Assembly (NCBI RefSeq): GCF_020921035.1
Contig: NC_063150.1
Coordinates: 34,209,826-34,273,825, forward strand
Reading direction: 5' to 3'
Source: Rhodamnia argentea
Lineage: Eukaryota > Streptophyta > Magnoliopsida > Myrtales > Myrtaceae
DNA length: 64,000 nucleotides
Part shown: piece by piece, positions 9,709-22,500 of the stretch
Numbering within the stretch: position 1 is the first letter of the stretch
Layout: each line of letters begins with the position of its first letter
Notes under the pieces: generated by a model
What the model was told of the DNA's origin: nothing
Databases searched by the model: none
What the model saw: the letters and a program-made list of their open reading frames with translations, nothing else
Made by a program: the position numbers and the translations under genes

Positions 9709-12700
9709 ATGTCGGAGAAAGATGGCAGTGAAGCTGGGGACGAGGCGGCGTCGGAGCCGTACGATGGCCGATCGAGCGTGGGCGGAGGGTTTGGCGATAC
9801 CCGGGCCTCACAGCCCAACGGCACTATCCATTCCGAGTCCTCCGTGGCCGACGCTGATGCTTCGTTGAATCAGGTGCGTTTGAATCGCGTTTGCGTTTGC
9901 AGGAGTTGGACTCTTTCTTGTTGTCTCGTCTGATTTAGGCGGAGTGTCGTAGTTTTAGCTGAGCTGTGCATGGCATTAGGTTTGTGAATTCGAGTTTGAG
10001 AGCCGAGGATAGTTTCGCTTGCTTGTGTGTGCTTGAAAGATTATGGAGTAGGATGAGTAGCATGGGGCTTAATTAGGTACGGTCTCTGTGGTGGTGACTG
10101 AGTAAGGCGAACTGAGAGATTATTACTGGGGATGCAGAGGAGTGGGTCGTTGTTTGGGAGACATTAATGTATTTTCAGAAGTTTGACGTGCTCAGGGGAA
10201 TGTGCTGAAGGGGGAACCATTGTCGATCTGGCTTCCTGCAGGTAGCTAACATGGAGCAGACCGATTCAGATAATGAGGAAGCAGGGCCGGTTGGTGAAGA
10301 TGCTGGAAAAGATGAGTTCGTTGATGCCCCAGAAGAGTTAAATGCTGATGCCAGGGAAGCAATTATGACTGCTGGAATAGAAGGCGCGTCGGAGGAAAGG
10401 AGCAATTTGCCCAAGAGTGACTTCGGCCAACTTGAGAATGGAACTGGGGCCCATCAGCCGACGGATGAGCTCTTCCGGCTGCAAATGGTGTTGGAGAAGA
10501 CCGTTATTGAGAAAGAAATTTCTATAAGGCAATACAAGGTTGATTAAATTTAGAATGAGGGGTCTCATGCTTTATTGATGCATCACTTTCTCACACTTGA
10601 TTTTCCCATTGTGCAGGAAGAAAGAGATATATATGCCAAAGAACTTGGTGATCTTCGCCGTCAACTCAAAGGTTTGACTGTCAAACGGCCGTTGCTCCAT
10701 GAAAATGGTGATAGGATAATTAATCACGAAGCAGAATCTGATGATGGGGAGGAAAAAACCCATGTACCTGGGTACTCTCCACATGATATGTTTAGGGAAT
10801 GTTCAGACTTCATTAAAGTTGCACAAAAAGAACGTTTACAGATGGAAGCTACAATAGGAAACCTTCATGCTATCCTTTCTACAAAGGATCAACAGATGGA
10901 AGATCTTAAATCCAAGATTGCTGATTCTGCTCAGAAATCTGCCTATATATTTTCGAATCACCAAAACGTTGATGATGCTACTAGTAGAATATTAGATTCA
11001 CTTGCCTTAGTAGTTGAACATGAAGATCTTTGGGATGATTCTGCCAGCGAGAAAATAAATCTTGTTGAGAGAAGAACATTGCGGTTAATTGAAAAGTTCA
11101 ACCAGATTTGTTTACAAATTGATCATCTTAGGCAGTGTTTATCTGAGGTTTCTTCAGAATCTTTAGATTCTAGGATGCAGGAGGATAGGGGGGATGTAAT
11201 AATTGCAGCTTGTAATGAGTTGTTGAAGTGCAAAAGGACGGAAGCACACTTTGCTGGAAAACTAAGCCAAGCAGAAGATGATAATAGAAAATTGATTGAA
11301 CAGCTTAATGAGGACAAGGACTTGGCAGAAGAAACTAATGCAGAACTTAGCCGACTCAAAAGTGAAATTGAGCAGGAGAGGATGCGTTGTGGTAATGTCA
11401 AAGAAAAGCTTGGTATGGCTGTAACAAAGGGGAAATCATTGGTGCAGCAGAGAGACTTGCTGAAGCATTCATTGGCTGAGAAGACGGATGAGCTTGAGAG
11501 ATGCTTGATTGAGCTTCAGGAGAAGTCAAGTGCGTTAGAGGCGGCTGAACAATCTAAGGAAGAGTTGGTACAGCAGAGAGACTCGCTGAAGCATTCATTG
11601 GCCGAGAAGACGGATGAGCTTGAGAGATGCTTGATTGAGCTTCAGGAGAAGTCAAGTGCGTTAGAGGTGGCTGATCAATCTAAGGAAGAGTTGGTACAAA
11701 GTGAACAATTGGTTGCACTCCTGCAGGAAAATCTCTCACAGAGGAATGCGATTCTCGTCCGGTTTGAAGAAATTCTCTCTGAGGCTAGTTTTCCTGAGGA
11801 AATGAAATCTGCTGAGATTGTTGATAAATATAAATGGCTTGTGGATGAGAGAAATATGTTGAAAGGTGTTTACAGAGAATTTCAAAAATTGAAAGATTCC
11901 TTAACTGAGATAGAGTTGTCTGAATCTTTTTCAACTTCCAACTTGGAATCCCGTATTTTTTGGCTAAAGGAGTCATTTACTCTTGCCAATAACGAAGCAG
12001 AAACCCTACGAGGTGAAATTTCTCGAATAAAAGAAGCCGCATACGATGAGATTGACAGGTTAACTGCTGCATGTTCTGTTGCATCGGTGGAGAAGGAATA
12101 TCTTGAAATGGAGGTTGACGAAATAACACTTGAATACAATGATATTGTCAAAAAGGAGCAACAAGTGTCATGGGAGAAGGAGCAAATGGTCATGCTGTTG
12201 GTAAAAGCTTCTGGAATCTCGGTTGAAGAAGACCTTATGGTCCATCAACGGCTATCCTTCTCTGACTGCAATGTTCTCATTGAAAGATGCTTTGAAAAGG
12301 TTACGGAACAGAGAACTTCTGAGTTGGGTCCTCCTCATGCTGATTTGGAATCATTTGAAAGAATTAAAAGTCTTTTATACTTGCGGGTTCAGGAGTTAAT
12401 GCTATATGAGAATGTACTTGAAGAAGAGATGCTGGAAAAGTCTCAGAAGGTTGATAATTTTTCCTATCAGTTGCAATTGTTGTCTAATGAACTTGAAACA
12501 CTCAAAGAGGAAAAGGATCATTTGCAAAAGGATCTCGAACGATCAGAAGAGAAATCTGCTCTTTTGAGAGAAAAGTTATCTATGGCGGTCAAGAAAGGAA
12601 AGGGACTGGTTCAAGATAGGGAAAACTTGAAACATCTTCTGGATGAGAAGAACTCTGAAATTGAAAAACTGAAGCTTGAGATACAGCAGCAGGAATCTGC

Positions 12701-15700
12701 AGTTACTGAGTCCAAGGATCAGATAAACCGAATGTCTACTCACATTGAGCACATACCAAAGTTGGAGGCGGATCTTGTTGCCCTGAAAGATCAACGAGAT
12801 CAACTTGAGCAGTTCTTATTGGAGAGTAATAACATGTTGCAGAGGGTGATTGAGTCCGTTGATGGTATCGATATTCCTGCAAACACTGTTTTTGAAGAGC
12901 CTGTGGAAAAGGTGAAGTGGCTGGCGGGGTACCTCAATGACTGTCAAAAGGCAAAGGAACATACTGAAGAAGAGTTAGCCAAAGTTCGAGAGGAATCTAG
13001 TGATTTATTGGGCAGGTTAGCTGAAGCCCATACTGATCTGAAATTGTTGCAAGATGAAAGGCAGGGGTTTGAAAAGTTGAAAGTAGAAGCCATTGACTTA
13101 GAAAGCAAGTTAGTTGAAGCCAAAGCATCTATCAAAGCTCTGGAAGACTTGTTGTCAGGAGCACAGGATGATGTACTCAGGCTTGTGGAAGAAAAGAGGG
13201 AAATAGAAACCAGTAAGGAAAATGTTGAAAAAGAGCTGCTGAAAGCCATTGAAGAAGCTTCTTTCCAAGTTAGTAACTTCACTGAGGCTTGTGCTCGCAA
13301 GAAGTCCCTTGAAGAGGCATTGTCGCAGGCAGAGAATCATGTTAATGCACTCACCAATGAGAAGGAAGCAGCTCATGTCTTTAGAGCTGCGGCTGAAAGG
13401 GAGCTAGAGAAACTGAAGGAGCAGATCTCCATTCAGACTGGAAAATTGGTAGATGCACAACAAACTATAGAGTCACTAGAAGATGCATCATTGGAGCTGG
13501 AGAAGAAACTTGGTTTATTAACTGAGCAGAACCATAATTTAGGAGTTGAGAGAAGCCATATGGAGACTGAGCTGAAGAAGCTGCAAGATGAATCTGCAAC
13601 CAAGGAAATCAAGCTGGCAGATGCTTCTGTAACAATTAAATCATTGGAAGATGCAGTGTCAAAGGCTGAGAATGACGTGTTGGAGCTTGATAATCAAAAC
13701 AAGAGACATAACCAGGAAGTATCAGCACTCAATTCAAAGTTGAACGCATGTCTAGAAGAATTGGCTGGCAAAAATGGCAGTTTGGAGAACAGATCTCTAG
13801 AACTTGTCAGTTACCTTAATGAGTTGCATGCCCTTGTGAAAAACGAAACGTTGTTTCCCCTTATGAAGGATTGCTTCGAGAAAAAATGGGAGGGCCTGAA
13901 GAGCATGAATGACATCCTTGAAAGAGTAAAAGATCAACATATTTGCTTATATTCAGAAGCAGCAGAAAAGCAAACTGCTGATGAGGTATTGTAGAATATC
14001 TGCTTCTTCACTGCTGATTACTGCATATGTGAAAGGTTACTTATGTAGCTTTTCTCTTTCTATGTCTCAGGAAGATCCCATCGCCAAAAACCAGTTCCCT
14101 GTTGAACTTAGCGATAACCTGGGTGTTGAGATGGATGCTGGTTTGATGAATGAAGTGGGTAACGACATCTCTTCAATGTTTAGGAGGACCATAGAAGGTT
14201 TTCAGTTGAAAGACAAAATTCTTGTTGATAAATTTGAAGGCTTGTCCGCATTTATAGATGAAATTCTGGCAGCTCTTTTGAAAAAGCTAGAGGAAAGATG
14301 TGATGATGTAAAAGCTATGTCTCAGGACATGAGATCTTTGAAGCAAGATCTGAAAGATATGGAAACGTACAAGCCGGATCATGGAAATACAGTGTCCATT
14401 TTGGAAGATGACATTGCAACTTTATTATCTGCCTGTACTAATGCCACCACAAAATTGCTGCTAGAAGTTGAACGGAATTCTCTTGGGCAGTTGTCTAGTG
14501 CTGAGCTGGAAACCTCGAGTAGATCTTATGCAGAAGAAAGAGAAAGTAGTATAATCAATGCAGAATGGTATCAAAAGAAGGTTGATGGCAGCAAATATGC
14601 CAAACCTATTCGAGATTTGTTATTTTCTGTTCAAAGTGTTCACGCTCTTATTAAGCGGTTCCAGAGCACGAGTGAGGTGGCAACTTCAAAGATAGAAAAT
14701 ATGGAAAATGAACTTAAAGAAGCGAAAGTAGGTTTCATGGAAGCCATAGAAGACAGAAATATCAAGCAAAATAGGATCTTTGAGCTGGAGACTGAGGTAG
14801 AGACTTTGCAAAATTCATGTAGTGAGCTGAGGCTTAAACTCAAGGATTGTCAAGCTGATTATGACAAGTTGAAGCAAAGAGAGGCTGAACTCTTAGAGGT
14901 GCACAGTAATTCGTTGATGAGACAACAAGGTGACCATTTTTGTGTCATGATCTCATGGTCAAGCTTTCCTTTGTTTTGATAAATCTCTGCTGTTTCTCCC
15001 TGAATAATTTATTTGTTTTTTGGTTTCTCTAGAAGCAGAAAGTTCATTCATGTCCCCATCCCAACGGGCAGCCCTTTTGGACAAGGTCGATGGGGTTAGA
15101 ATCTCGTCGGAAGAGTTAGGAGGAGACACAGAGCCCCATATTTCTCCTCACGTGAAGAAGCTATTCTATATTGTAGACAGTTTTACTAGAGTGCAGGAAC
15201 AAATAAGTTTGTTGTCACATGATAATGAAGAGCTACAGTCCACCCTTGCTGACCAGGTTCTTGTAAATAAGCATCTGCAGGAGGAAGTTGAAACACGTAT
15301 GAGATATGAAGAAGACTCAGAGAAGATGAAGAGAGATTTATCTGATCTAAGAGTTATTTTGGAGAAAGTTATAAATATGTTTGGTGGTAGAGAGTTAGTT
15401 AGTGACCATAATACTTCTAGCTTAAAGGGACTTTTAGCAACCTTAGAAAAGCAAATTGTGAATGTGCTTATGGAATTTGAAAACTCTAAATCGGAAGCCC
15501 AAGAACTTGAATTGAAGTTGTTGGGAAGCCAGAAGCTTGTGGAGGAGTTATCGAGTAAAGTTAAATTGCTTGAAGATTCACTACAAGGTAGAAGTGCCCA
15601 ACCAGAGATCATCCAGGAGAGAAGCATTTTTGAAGCACCTTCATTGCCTGCTGGTTCAGAGATATCTGAAGTTGAGGATGTGGTAATGTTTCTTTTTTTT

Positions 15701-17492
15701 GGTTTATTCATGCAGTTCCCACTCCCCCCACCCCTTTCGAACCATGGTTTGCCCGAGCACAGTAACCACAGATTTTTGGAATGCGTCTTGCTATTATCTG
15801 GCGAGTAACGGACATCTTGATATTAAAAGGTCATTTTGAAGGCCCTCTTCTCATTCCCATTTGTTAGGAGGCAAGACTGGAGATTTCTGTATCGACCCTA
15901 GATTGTCTGATTTTGTATTTTTTTCCTCTTTCCTTGAATTTTAGCTCCCATAGCTAATCTAAGGAAGGGTCATGGTGTGCTTACTTGATGCTACTTTTTC
16001 TTTTCTTAAGTAGACCATCAGAGAGCTACATTCTTGTTCTAGCTGATGGTGTAGGTAGATGTTAGTTATTATTTAACAACCATTTTTGTAGCTGCTGTTT
16101 CTGCCCTCCATTTCAGAATGGTCAAAGATTTCTTTGCATCTCAATACTGGTTGGATTTGCTGGGCAATGGGGTCATGATTTATTGCTGTTTCTGTGTCAT
16201 AATTATTTCTGCCTATTTGGACAATGCCTCTCTGTAAGAATCATCTTGAATTTGGAGCCTCTAGGTTAGAACCTCAGTATAGAAAGGAAAGGAACGCATT
16301 TGAAACTTAAATTAGGCATGGCCAACTCATCTTAAGAGAGTTTACTGATGTAGCACATGCCTACTTCAGCTCATTTTGTGTTAAAAATATTTTCTAAATT
16401 TTTTTGTCAGTATGCCAACTATTGTGGTTGCAGTATGCTGGTTGGCAGCAGTTTCATATTATCTTTCACTCGTCATGCTTATGCAGGAATCAGTTGGAAA
16501 ACCGTTGATGCCTCCTGTTCCTTCAGCTGCTCATGCGCGGACTATGAGAAAAGGATCTACAGACCATCTTGCTCTCAGCATTGACTTGGAGTCTAATCCT
16601 TTAATCAGCAACCAGGAGACCGATGAAGACAAAGGTATTGTTTTTATTTTTTATTTATCTGGGGTAACGTGGTCTGTAATCCAATTATAAATAGTAAAAC
16701 AACTCCATCGCAGGTCATGTTTTCAAGTCTCTCAATACATCAGGCCTTATTCCGAAACAAGGGAAGTTGGTTGCAGACCGGATTGATGGCATATGGTAAA
16801 GTCTTTTACTTTGAAAACTCTCTAGCTTGTATACCAAAATTAGGGAAGATTCCTGTCTGATCTAGATGCTTGTAAAGCTACATGACTAGATCCTTAGCTT
16901 AGATTGACTTGCATTGATTTTCTGCTTACACTCTTAGTTCTCTTTCCACAATGGAAACTTCTTTTATCGGGACTAAAAGCTTTATCAGACGGTGATAATG
17001 AGATGAAAGGATATTGTTTTCAAATACTAGCCGCATTGAACCATTTCTATATTAATTTTCACTTTTCAATACAGTAGTAACGTGCATTTTGTGCTCTGTT
17101 TTGAAGGCCAATCCCTTTGAGCTGTCTGGAATGATTTTGATGTTTTTGGTTTTTCTACTTTGCCATCTTTTTTAATGTTTTTTCACTATACAATGGAGGA
17201 GAAATTACCAAGGGATGATTTTGAAGTAGTTTTGCCAAGAAACCTCTGCTTGCCAGTATGGCAAATGCATGTTTTGTCTTTCACTAGAAACAGACTGAAT
17301 AGTCTTCTTTTCATTATTGGAGAGAGCTTTGTGGAATACTGCTCTCAGAGGACTAAAAAATAAACGTAGGTTGCATGTGAACCATGCAGGGTATCGGGCG
17401 GCAGGATTTTGATGAGTCGACCTGGAGCTCGCTTGGGCCTTATCGCCTATTGGTTGTTCTTGCATATATGGCTGTTGGGCACCATCTTGTAA
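9709..17492 (+). CDS. TNO1: TNO1, trans-Golgi network SYP41-interacting coiled-coil protein
   Basis: Arabidopsis TNO1 is a large coiled-coil protein at the trans-Golgi network that binds the syntaxin SYP41 and supports vacuolar trafficking and salt tolerance. Eight exons join in frame: 9709-9873, 10242-10538, 10617-13985, 14071-14929, 15033-15682, 16487-16634, 16714-16795 and 17390-17492. All introns have GT-AG borders. The product is 1890 residues against about 1800 in Arabidopsis. It has an acidic N-terminus (starts MSEKDGSEAG), heptad-rich coiled coil through exons 3-5, a conserved C-terminal segment (DGIWVSGGRILMSRPGARLG) and a final hydrophobic span (LGLIAYWLFLHIWLLGTIL) acting as a tail anchor. 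Exon 3 alone encodes 1123 residues and contains a recent 42-residue tandem duplication. The start was chosen because it opens the frame that splices cleanly to exon 2. Identification rests on architecture and C-terminal motifs recalled from the family. Confidence 0.92.
11439..11690 (+). repeat. 126-bp in-frame tandem duplication within TNO1
   Basis: Two adjacent 126-bp units (11439-11564 and 11565-11690) encode nearly identical 42-residue coiled-coil segments beginning LVQQRD and ending SKEE. They differ at only a few bases. The unit length is exactly six heptads, so the coiled-coil register is kept. The low divergence indicates a recent event. Confidence 0.9.
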
Positions 17493-19582
17493 CTTTCGCC
17501 ATCGATTGGACCAGGACCCCTCCGACATCATTCCTGTTTTCTTCAATTTGTATCATAGAAATATCTGTATCTCCAATTCTTTTTTTTCTCTTCTGTTAAG
17601 AAAAAGTTGTTTTTCATTACTTCATAGTGCTAAATTAGGGCAACAGTTTTATAGATAGGTCGCCAAACAAATTCTTTGGCAGTTCAGGGCTGTCGAGAAA
17701 TTGCCGGTACCATATTCTGTGGAGAATAAGGCATATCACTTCCTGCCTTGTACCTGGTCACAGTAAGCTTGAATTAAATTACTGATGACTTTGATCCATC
17801 ATTTGTTGCTTTGGATGTGTTGACAGACAATTTTTTTCCACCTAGTGTAAAGAGTGTTTTGATATCTACGAAGCGTCTTGATTAAACATGTCTTCGTGGC
17901 ACTGAATTGATCTTGGTCATTACATGCCTAAGAAGTGTGTAGACCACCATTGTCAACTATTAACCTGTGGCTTAGATTTCTGAGTGTTCCTTAAACATCT
18001 TCAAGAAGATAAAAAGAAGAAGAAAGCGAAGGATGCTAATACGAATGGTACTAACATTTTGAGAACTTACTACCATATAGAGCTTTCCACCTAGAGCAGA
18101 TTTTCAGCTTTTGGCATCATCCCGTGACTTTTGGATGATTTCATGGGAAAATTGAGGTAACTGTAGATTGATTCGCTAGCAATTTTCAAGTAAAAAACAC
18201 TTTGCTCTAATTTAGATATGTCGAACGAGTGTATCAAGTCGGGTTAAAAATGATCTGATCTAAATTGAACCGATCTAGTGAGGCATATCCAACTTGATTT
18301 ATATTATTAAAACACGTTCATATTTAACTTAATATAAGAGAATCATATCCAAATTAATTGACGTAAGATCTTTAGCGAATGCGAAATCGAGAAAGAGTGG
18401 AGAGGGCCATGGGTTTAAGTAAATTGTGGATCCATTAATATATATTATTATGTGCTTTATCATTCTAAATTTATTTATAACTAATATACTAAATATAACT
18501 AATTCATATAACAAGTCAGCCCATCAAATATGGTTTAAGAAATGAATTTTGACTAGTCTATTAACCCAATGTTGTCTTGCTCCACTTCTAAGATTTGCTC
18601 ACACGCCATTAGGAGTGTTAAGATTAATAGCTAAGCATGTCTGTACTCAACAATGCCTCCGTGGTGCTTCACTTGGATGGATCGTATGTTTTTAGTAAGT
18701 TTAAGTTAAAAGGTATTTTGTATTACCCGAGCTACTCATTTTTTTTTCAATTATCATTTGTACAAAGTAATCGCTTTGTTCGAACCGATCGTAACATAAT
18801 TCGACGAGGTTGTATTAGCATCACCGATAAAAATAGTTACAAATGAGAGCAACTTATTATCAAAGACTACTGAGTAGGCCGGTATGAGCATGAGAAAATG
18901 CATTCAAAAACAACTAATAGGGATCCCGGAACTATAAAATGATTTTGAAAATGAGAAAAATCTCGTGTATAATTTGATTGAAAAACGATATTCCTAGCAA
19001 ATTGTGTGCTCGTGTCCTATTTTGGGTGAAAGTAAAATTATTCAACTCTCAAGAGAGAAGTGGCCAATATAGCTATCACATTTCAGACGTTATTGTGAGG
19101 ATCCCACGTCCGTTACGAAATTCAATTTTAGATATAATTGTTTGCAAAAAATTTCGTTCACGATACGCCTCAAACTTGTGAGGTCGTGAATGATAGTATC
19201 GAAGCACCCGATTATCATAAATTTATTTATTTGTTTGGTGACTGATCAACATGAATCTTTGAAAATGTAGAAGTACATAGTTAAAGTTCGGGTTCCTAAG
19301 ATCTTATCTGTATTACGTCAACATCTATTCACAACAAGCAAATCTCCTGTTCTTTTTTGTTGAAAAAGGTAGAAAATTTAGGCGAGATTTTCCTCTGGGT
19401 CAGAGCCTTGACTTGAAAAAATGGACGTCTTGCTCTTGAGCTCGCTGACTCCACTCATTTCAAGATTTCTCGTAACCGTAGTCCAACATATGTTTTCAAA
19501 TGGGTGGTAATCAGGATTACAACTGGTGATTACACCAAATTAGGATCATCTCTTGCTGGATTCTTGGTCCGACGGCGATTCA
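17493..19582. other. TNO1-RGS1 intergenic region
   Basis: About 2.1 kb follow the TNO1 stop codon. The first several hundred bases probably include the TNO1 3' untranslated region. The middle part is AT-rich, with open frames below 80 codons that resemble nothing. The right end is upstream sequence and leader of RGS1; no clear TATA box is visible. I found no mobile-element structure. Confidence 0.5.
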
Positions 19583-22500
19583 ATGGCGGGCTGCGCGAAG
19601 GAAGGTGGCTGTCCCAGCGACTACGTTGCCGTCGCCATTTCTATCCTGTCCTTGATCTTGTGAGTTTCTTTGTAGCTTCGCGTCAATGGTATGTCTGTTT
19701 ATTTACTACTTTGAACTGGGCTTTCTCCGTGATTAGCTAATTTTCAACCTTGACCTTCCAAAGTGAACGAGCCTTTTTGGGTTGGAATCGGTTATATCGG
19801 TGAAAAGGCTAAGGTCATGATGGTTTGTCCAAGCGAATTAGGGTGCGGCCGAGAGATGTTTAGCACAGTTTTTGAAGTGGGTCATGAAGAGAATTTGTCC
19901 TTTTTCTGCTTGGTTTAGTTATTTCTTCTCTCAGATTTGGTTTGATTTGTACTCCAATGAAGTTGAGTACGGGATTGAGTAATTTGTTTGTACGTAAAAT
20001 GCTTTGAAGCTTGTCCAAACGAACCATTCAGTAGGGGAAATTATCTCTGCATTAACGATAACTTTCGGTAGAAGTACACTTTGGTTGGGGGTGCAGTGGT
20101 TAGATCTAGCTGAACCTGATGCGGTGTCTACCCAAGGAAAGTCAATTTGGTTTGCGGGGTTGATATGGAGATAAGGACAGAAAATAAATTAGTGCATATT
20201 TGGTACCATTATATCCAACTTGCACACTTATTTTAAGATTGGCTTGACACTGTAATTAATCCAAATTCCAAATCGGATCATCTTCATCTCAATGAGAACA
20301 TGGAGGATGATGAAAAGAAGAAGTGAAGAAATACTAGAGAAAGGATTTAGAAGCATTGATAAATGATTTCTAAGCTGTTGGTGTTAATGAGAACTTTGTT
20401 TGTGGTGTTGCTAGTACTGGTTTTGGGCTGTGGGCTGCAACAATGGATTAGAGGTGCTAGTGCAATTGAGACAGGATTCAGAAAGAATGCAGAATGCGTC
20501 TAATGATGACTTGGAGGAGTACCGTTATCGTTCAGCAGAGTGGTGGTGTATTGCAGTGCAGCCAGCAACTGTAGTAGCTGGTGGAGGGGTACAATGGTCA
20601 ATTTTTTCTGGCTTGCTTTCTTTTCTTTTTCAATTACCAGTTACAATTATTCACAGCAGAAAAGGAGCTAATGCCCAATTGCAGCAAAATGATCATGGAA
20701 AAGATTTATCTAATCCTAAGTCCTAAGTTTAAGAGGGTGTCGGTGTGTTGTCTACACTTTTGTGCTTTTTGTTGCCAAATGGCGCTGCCTTTATTAGATG
20801 GTCTTGATCAGTTTCTGATTTAACTCTTCCGAACCTTGAAATGTGTACTGGAGATGGGTTGTCCTTCTTATCTTCATCATTGTTTAACTTAGTAGTCTTA
20901 TGCTCTCAGGCTTCTTTCTCGATCGATCCTTCCCTTTGTTATCCACAAATTTTCTCGGACAAAAGGGAGCGGCTTCTGGATTCCTGCGTTTCAAGTTTTT
21001 GCCAGCTTTAACCTTATACTATCAATTGTGGTACAGTTGTATGCACATCTCATATCCTACACGTTTTCAGCCTAGTGGTTTTACGATTGTCAGAAAGGAA
21101 AGCAGCAATTACCGTGGTATGTGGTTTATGCAGATGTCCGTCAATTTACTGAAATTCAAAAGGAGGCATTGGTGGCAGTCTTGCTACATTTGGGCAGGTT
21201 ATCATTGTAGTTTTGCCATCACCATTACTTCTTCGTGATCTGGATGTGTCTGACTAATACACAATTTGAACATGTGGTGATTCCAGTTTGGATTGAAGGC
21301 CCAGTTGGATTTGGTTTGCTGCTCAGCTGTCGTATAGTACAGGCATTGCAATTGTACTTCATATTTGGCAAGTAAGTGTAAAGGACAGGGACATTACAGT
21401 TTGCTCCTGCAGCAAGAAGTTAAAAGAATTATATCATGGAGGGTGGGAGGGAGCTGTCACGTTATGATGTGCTTCACTTTCAGATTCTTTAATGTTCTTA
21501 TCCACATATTTTTATTCTAGTTATTTTGTGCTTTATCTTAACTTTTTACATCTTGTACTCCGTGTCTTTATAGAAGAGTTTGTGTCACCAAATGGCTTGC
21601 TTTGCAGGAGGCGTTTACCACCAATGAGGTCGCATGTCTGTCTTCCATTATTTCTGTTGCCATGGTTTGCTGGGGCAGCCCGTAAGGACTTCTGAAGTTT
21701 TTACTAATTTACTATCTTACATCTGTTGTCATTTACAAACAAAAGCCAGAAAACCTTTTTTGCCGGTATGCGGTTGATACTATATTAGGATTGTTGGCAC
21801 TCATTGGCGCCTTATGATATACTTTCCTGGGTGAAAAGGGTGATAAGCTGTTACTTTGTCTGTCTGAAATTAGAAGGAAAAAAAGAAGGTTTAGGTGTAA
21901 ATATGTCCAATTGAGGTCACCCTTCATTAGGGAGAATGGAAACAAGAACTTTTGTGCTTGCATAAGCAATGAGGAATGCTGCCTTAGTAGATGTGTGTGC
22001 AACTTTTGGCGGAATTATTTGCTGCTGTGTGGTTGTGGGTGGGGTGGTTGTGTTTGTCCTGGGCATTGGAGGATGGTTAGTTTACACCTTTCACAGGAAG
22101 TCACTGCTGTATGGCATGTTTCTAGAAAGGCCTAATGGGGATCTTGTTTCCATCATCGGTGCGGTCATTATTCTTGTTCTGTCTTACTACGAAATTTTGC
22201 AGCAGACTTATGTACTGTCAAGCACCTCAAGAAATAGGTTGTAAGTATATGAGGCATAGAGACATTTAATAGCTTTGACAGGAATGCTTGTTTCGTGCTG
22301 TAGTTATTCATATGAAGCAGCCTCTCAATAATCATTGTCACATGGGTGCTCAATGGGTTATCCCAGTAGTCTCCTTCCACACATTGTATGTTGCCACTCT
22401 TGTTGCATTCACTGGAGCAATTCGCCATATAGAGTTCAGATTTAATGAACTCCGAGATCTTTGGAGAGGAATAGTTGTCTCTTCGTCTTCTATTGGTAAG

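Noticed and set aside
21031..21133. Read-through from RGS1 exon 2 ([14 protein letters not shown])
   Set aside because: The frame reaches a stop codon, and splicing at GTACAG to the ATGTCCGTC exon restores the conserved MSVNLL segment.
21969..22244. 91-codon hydrophobic open frame inside RGS1 intron 5
   Set aside because: It does not match RGS1 family sequence, has no splice-compatible borders with the neighbouring exons, and those exons already join in phase to the expected protein.
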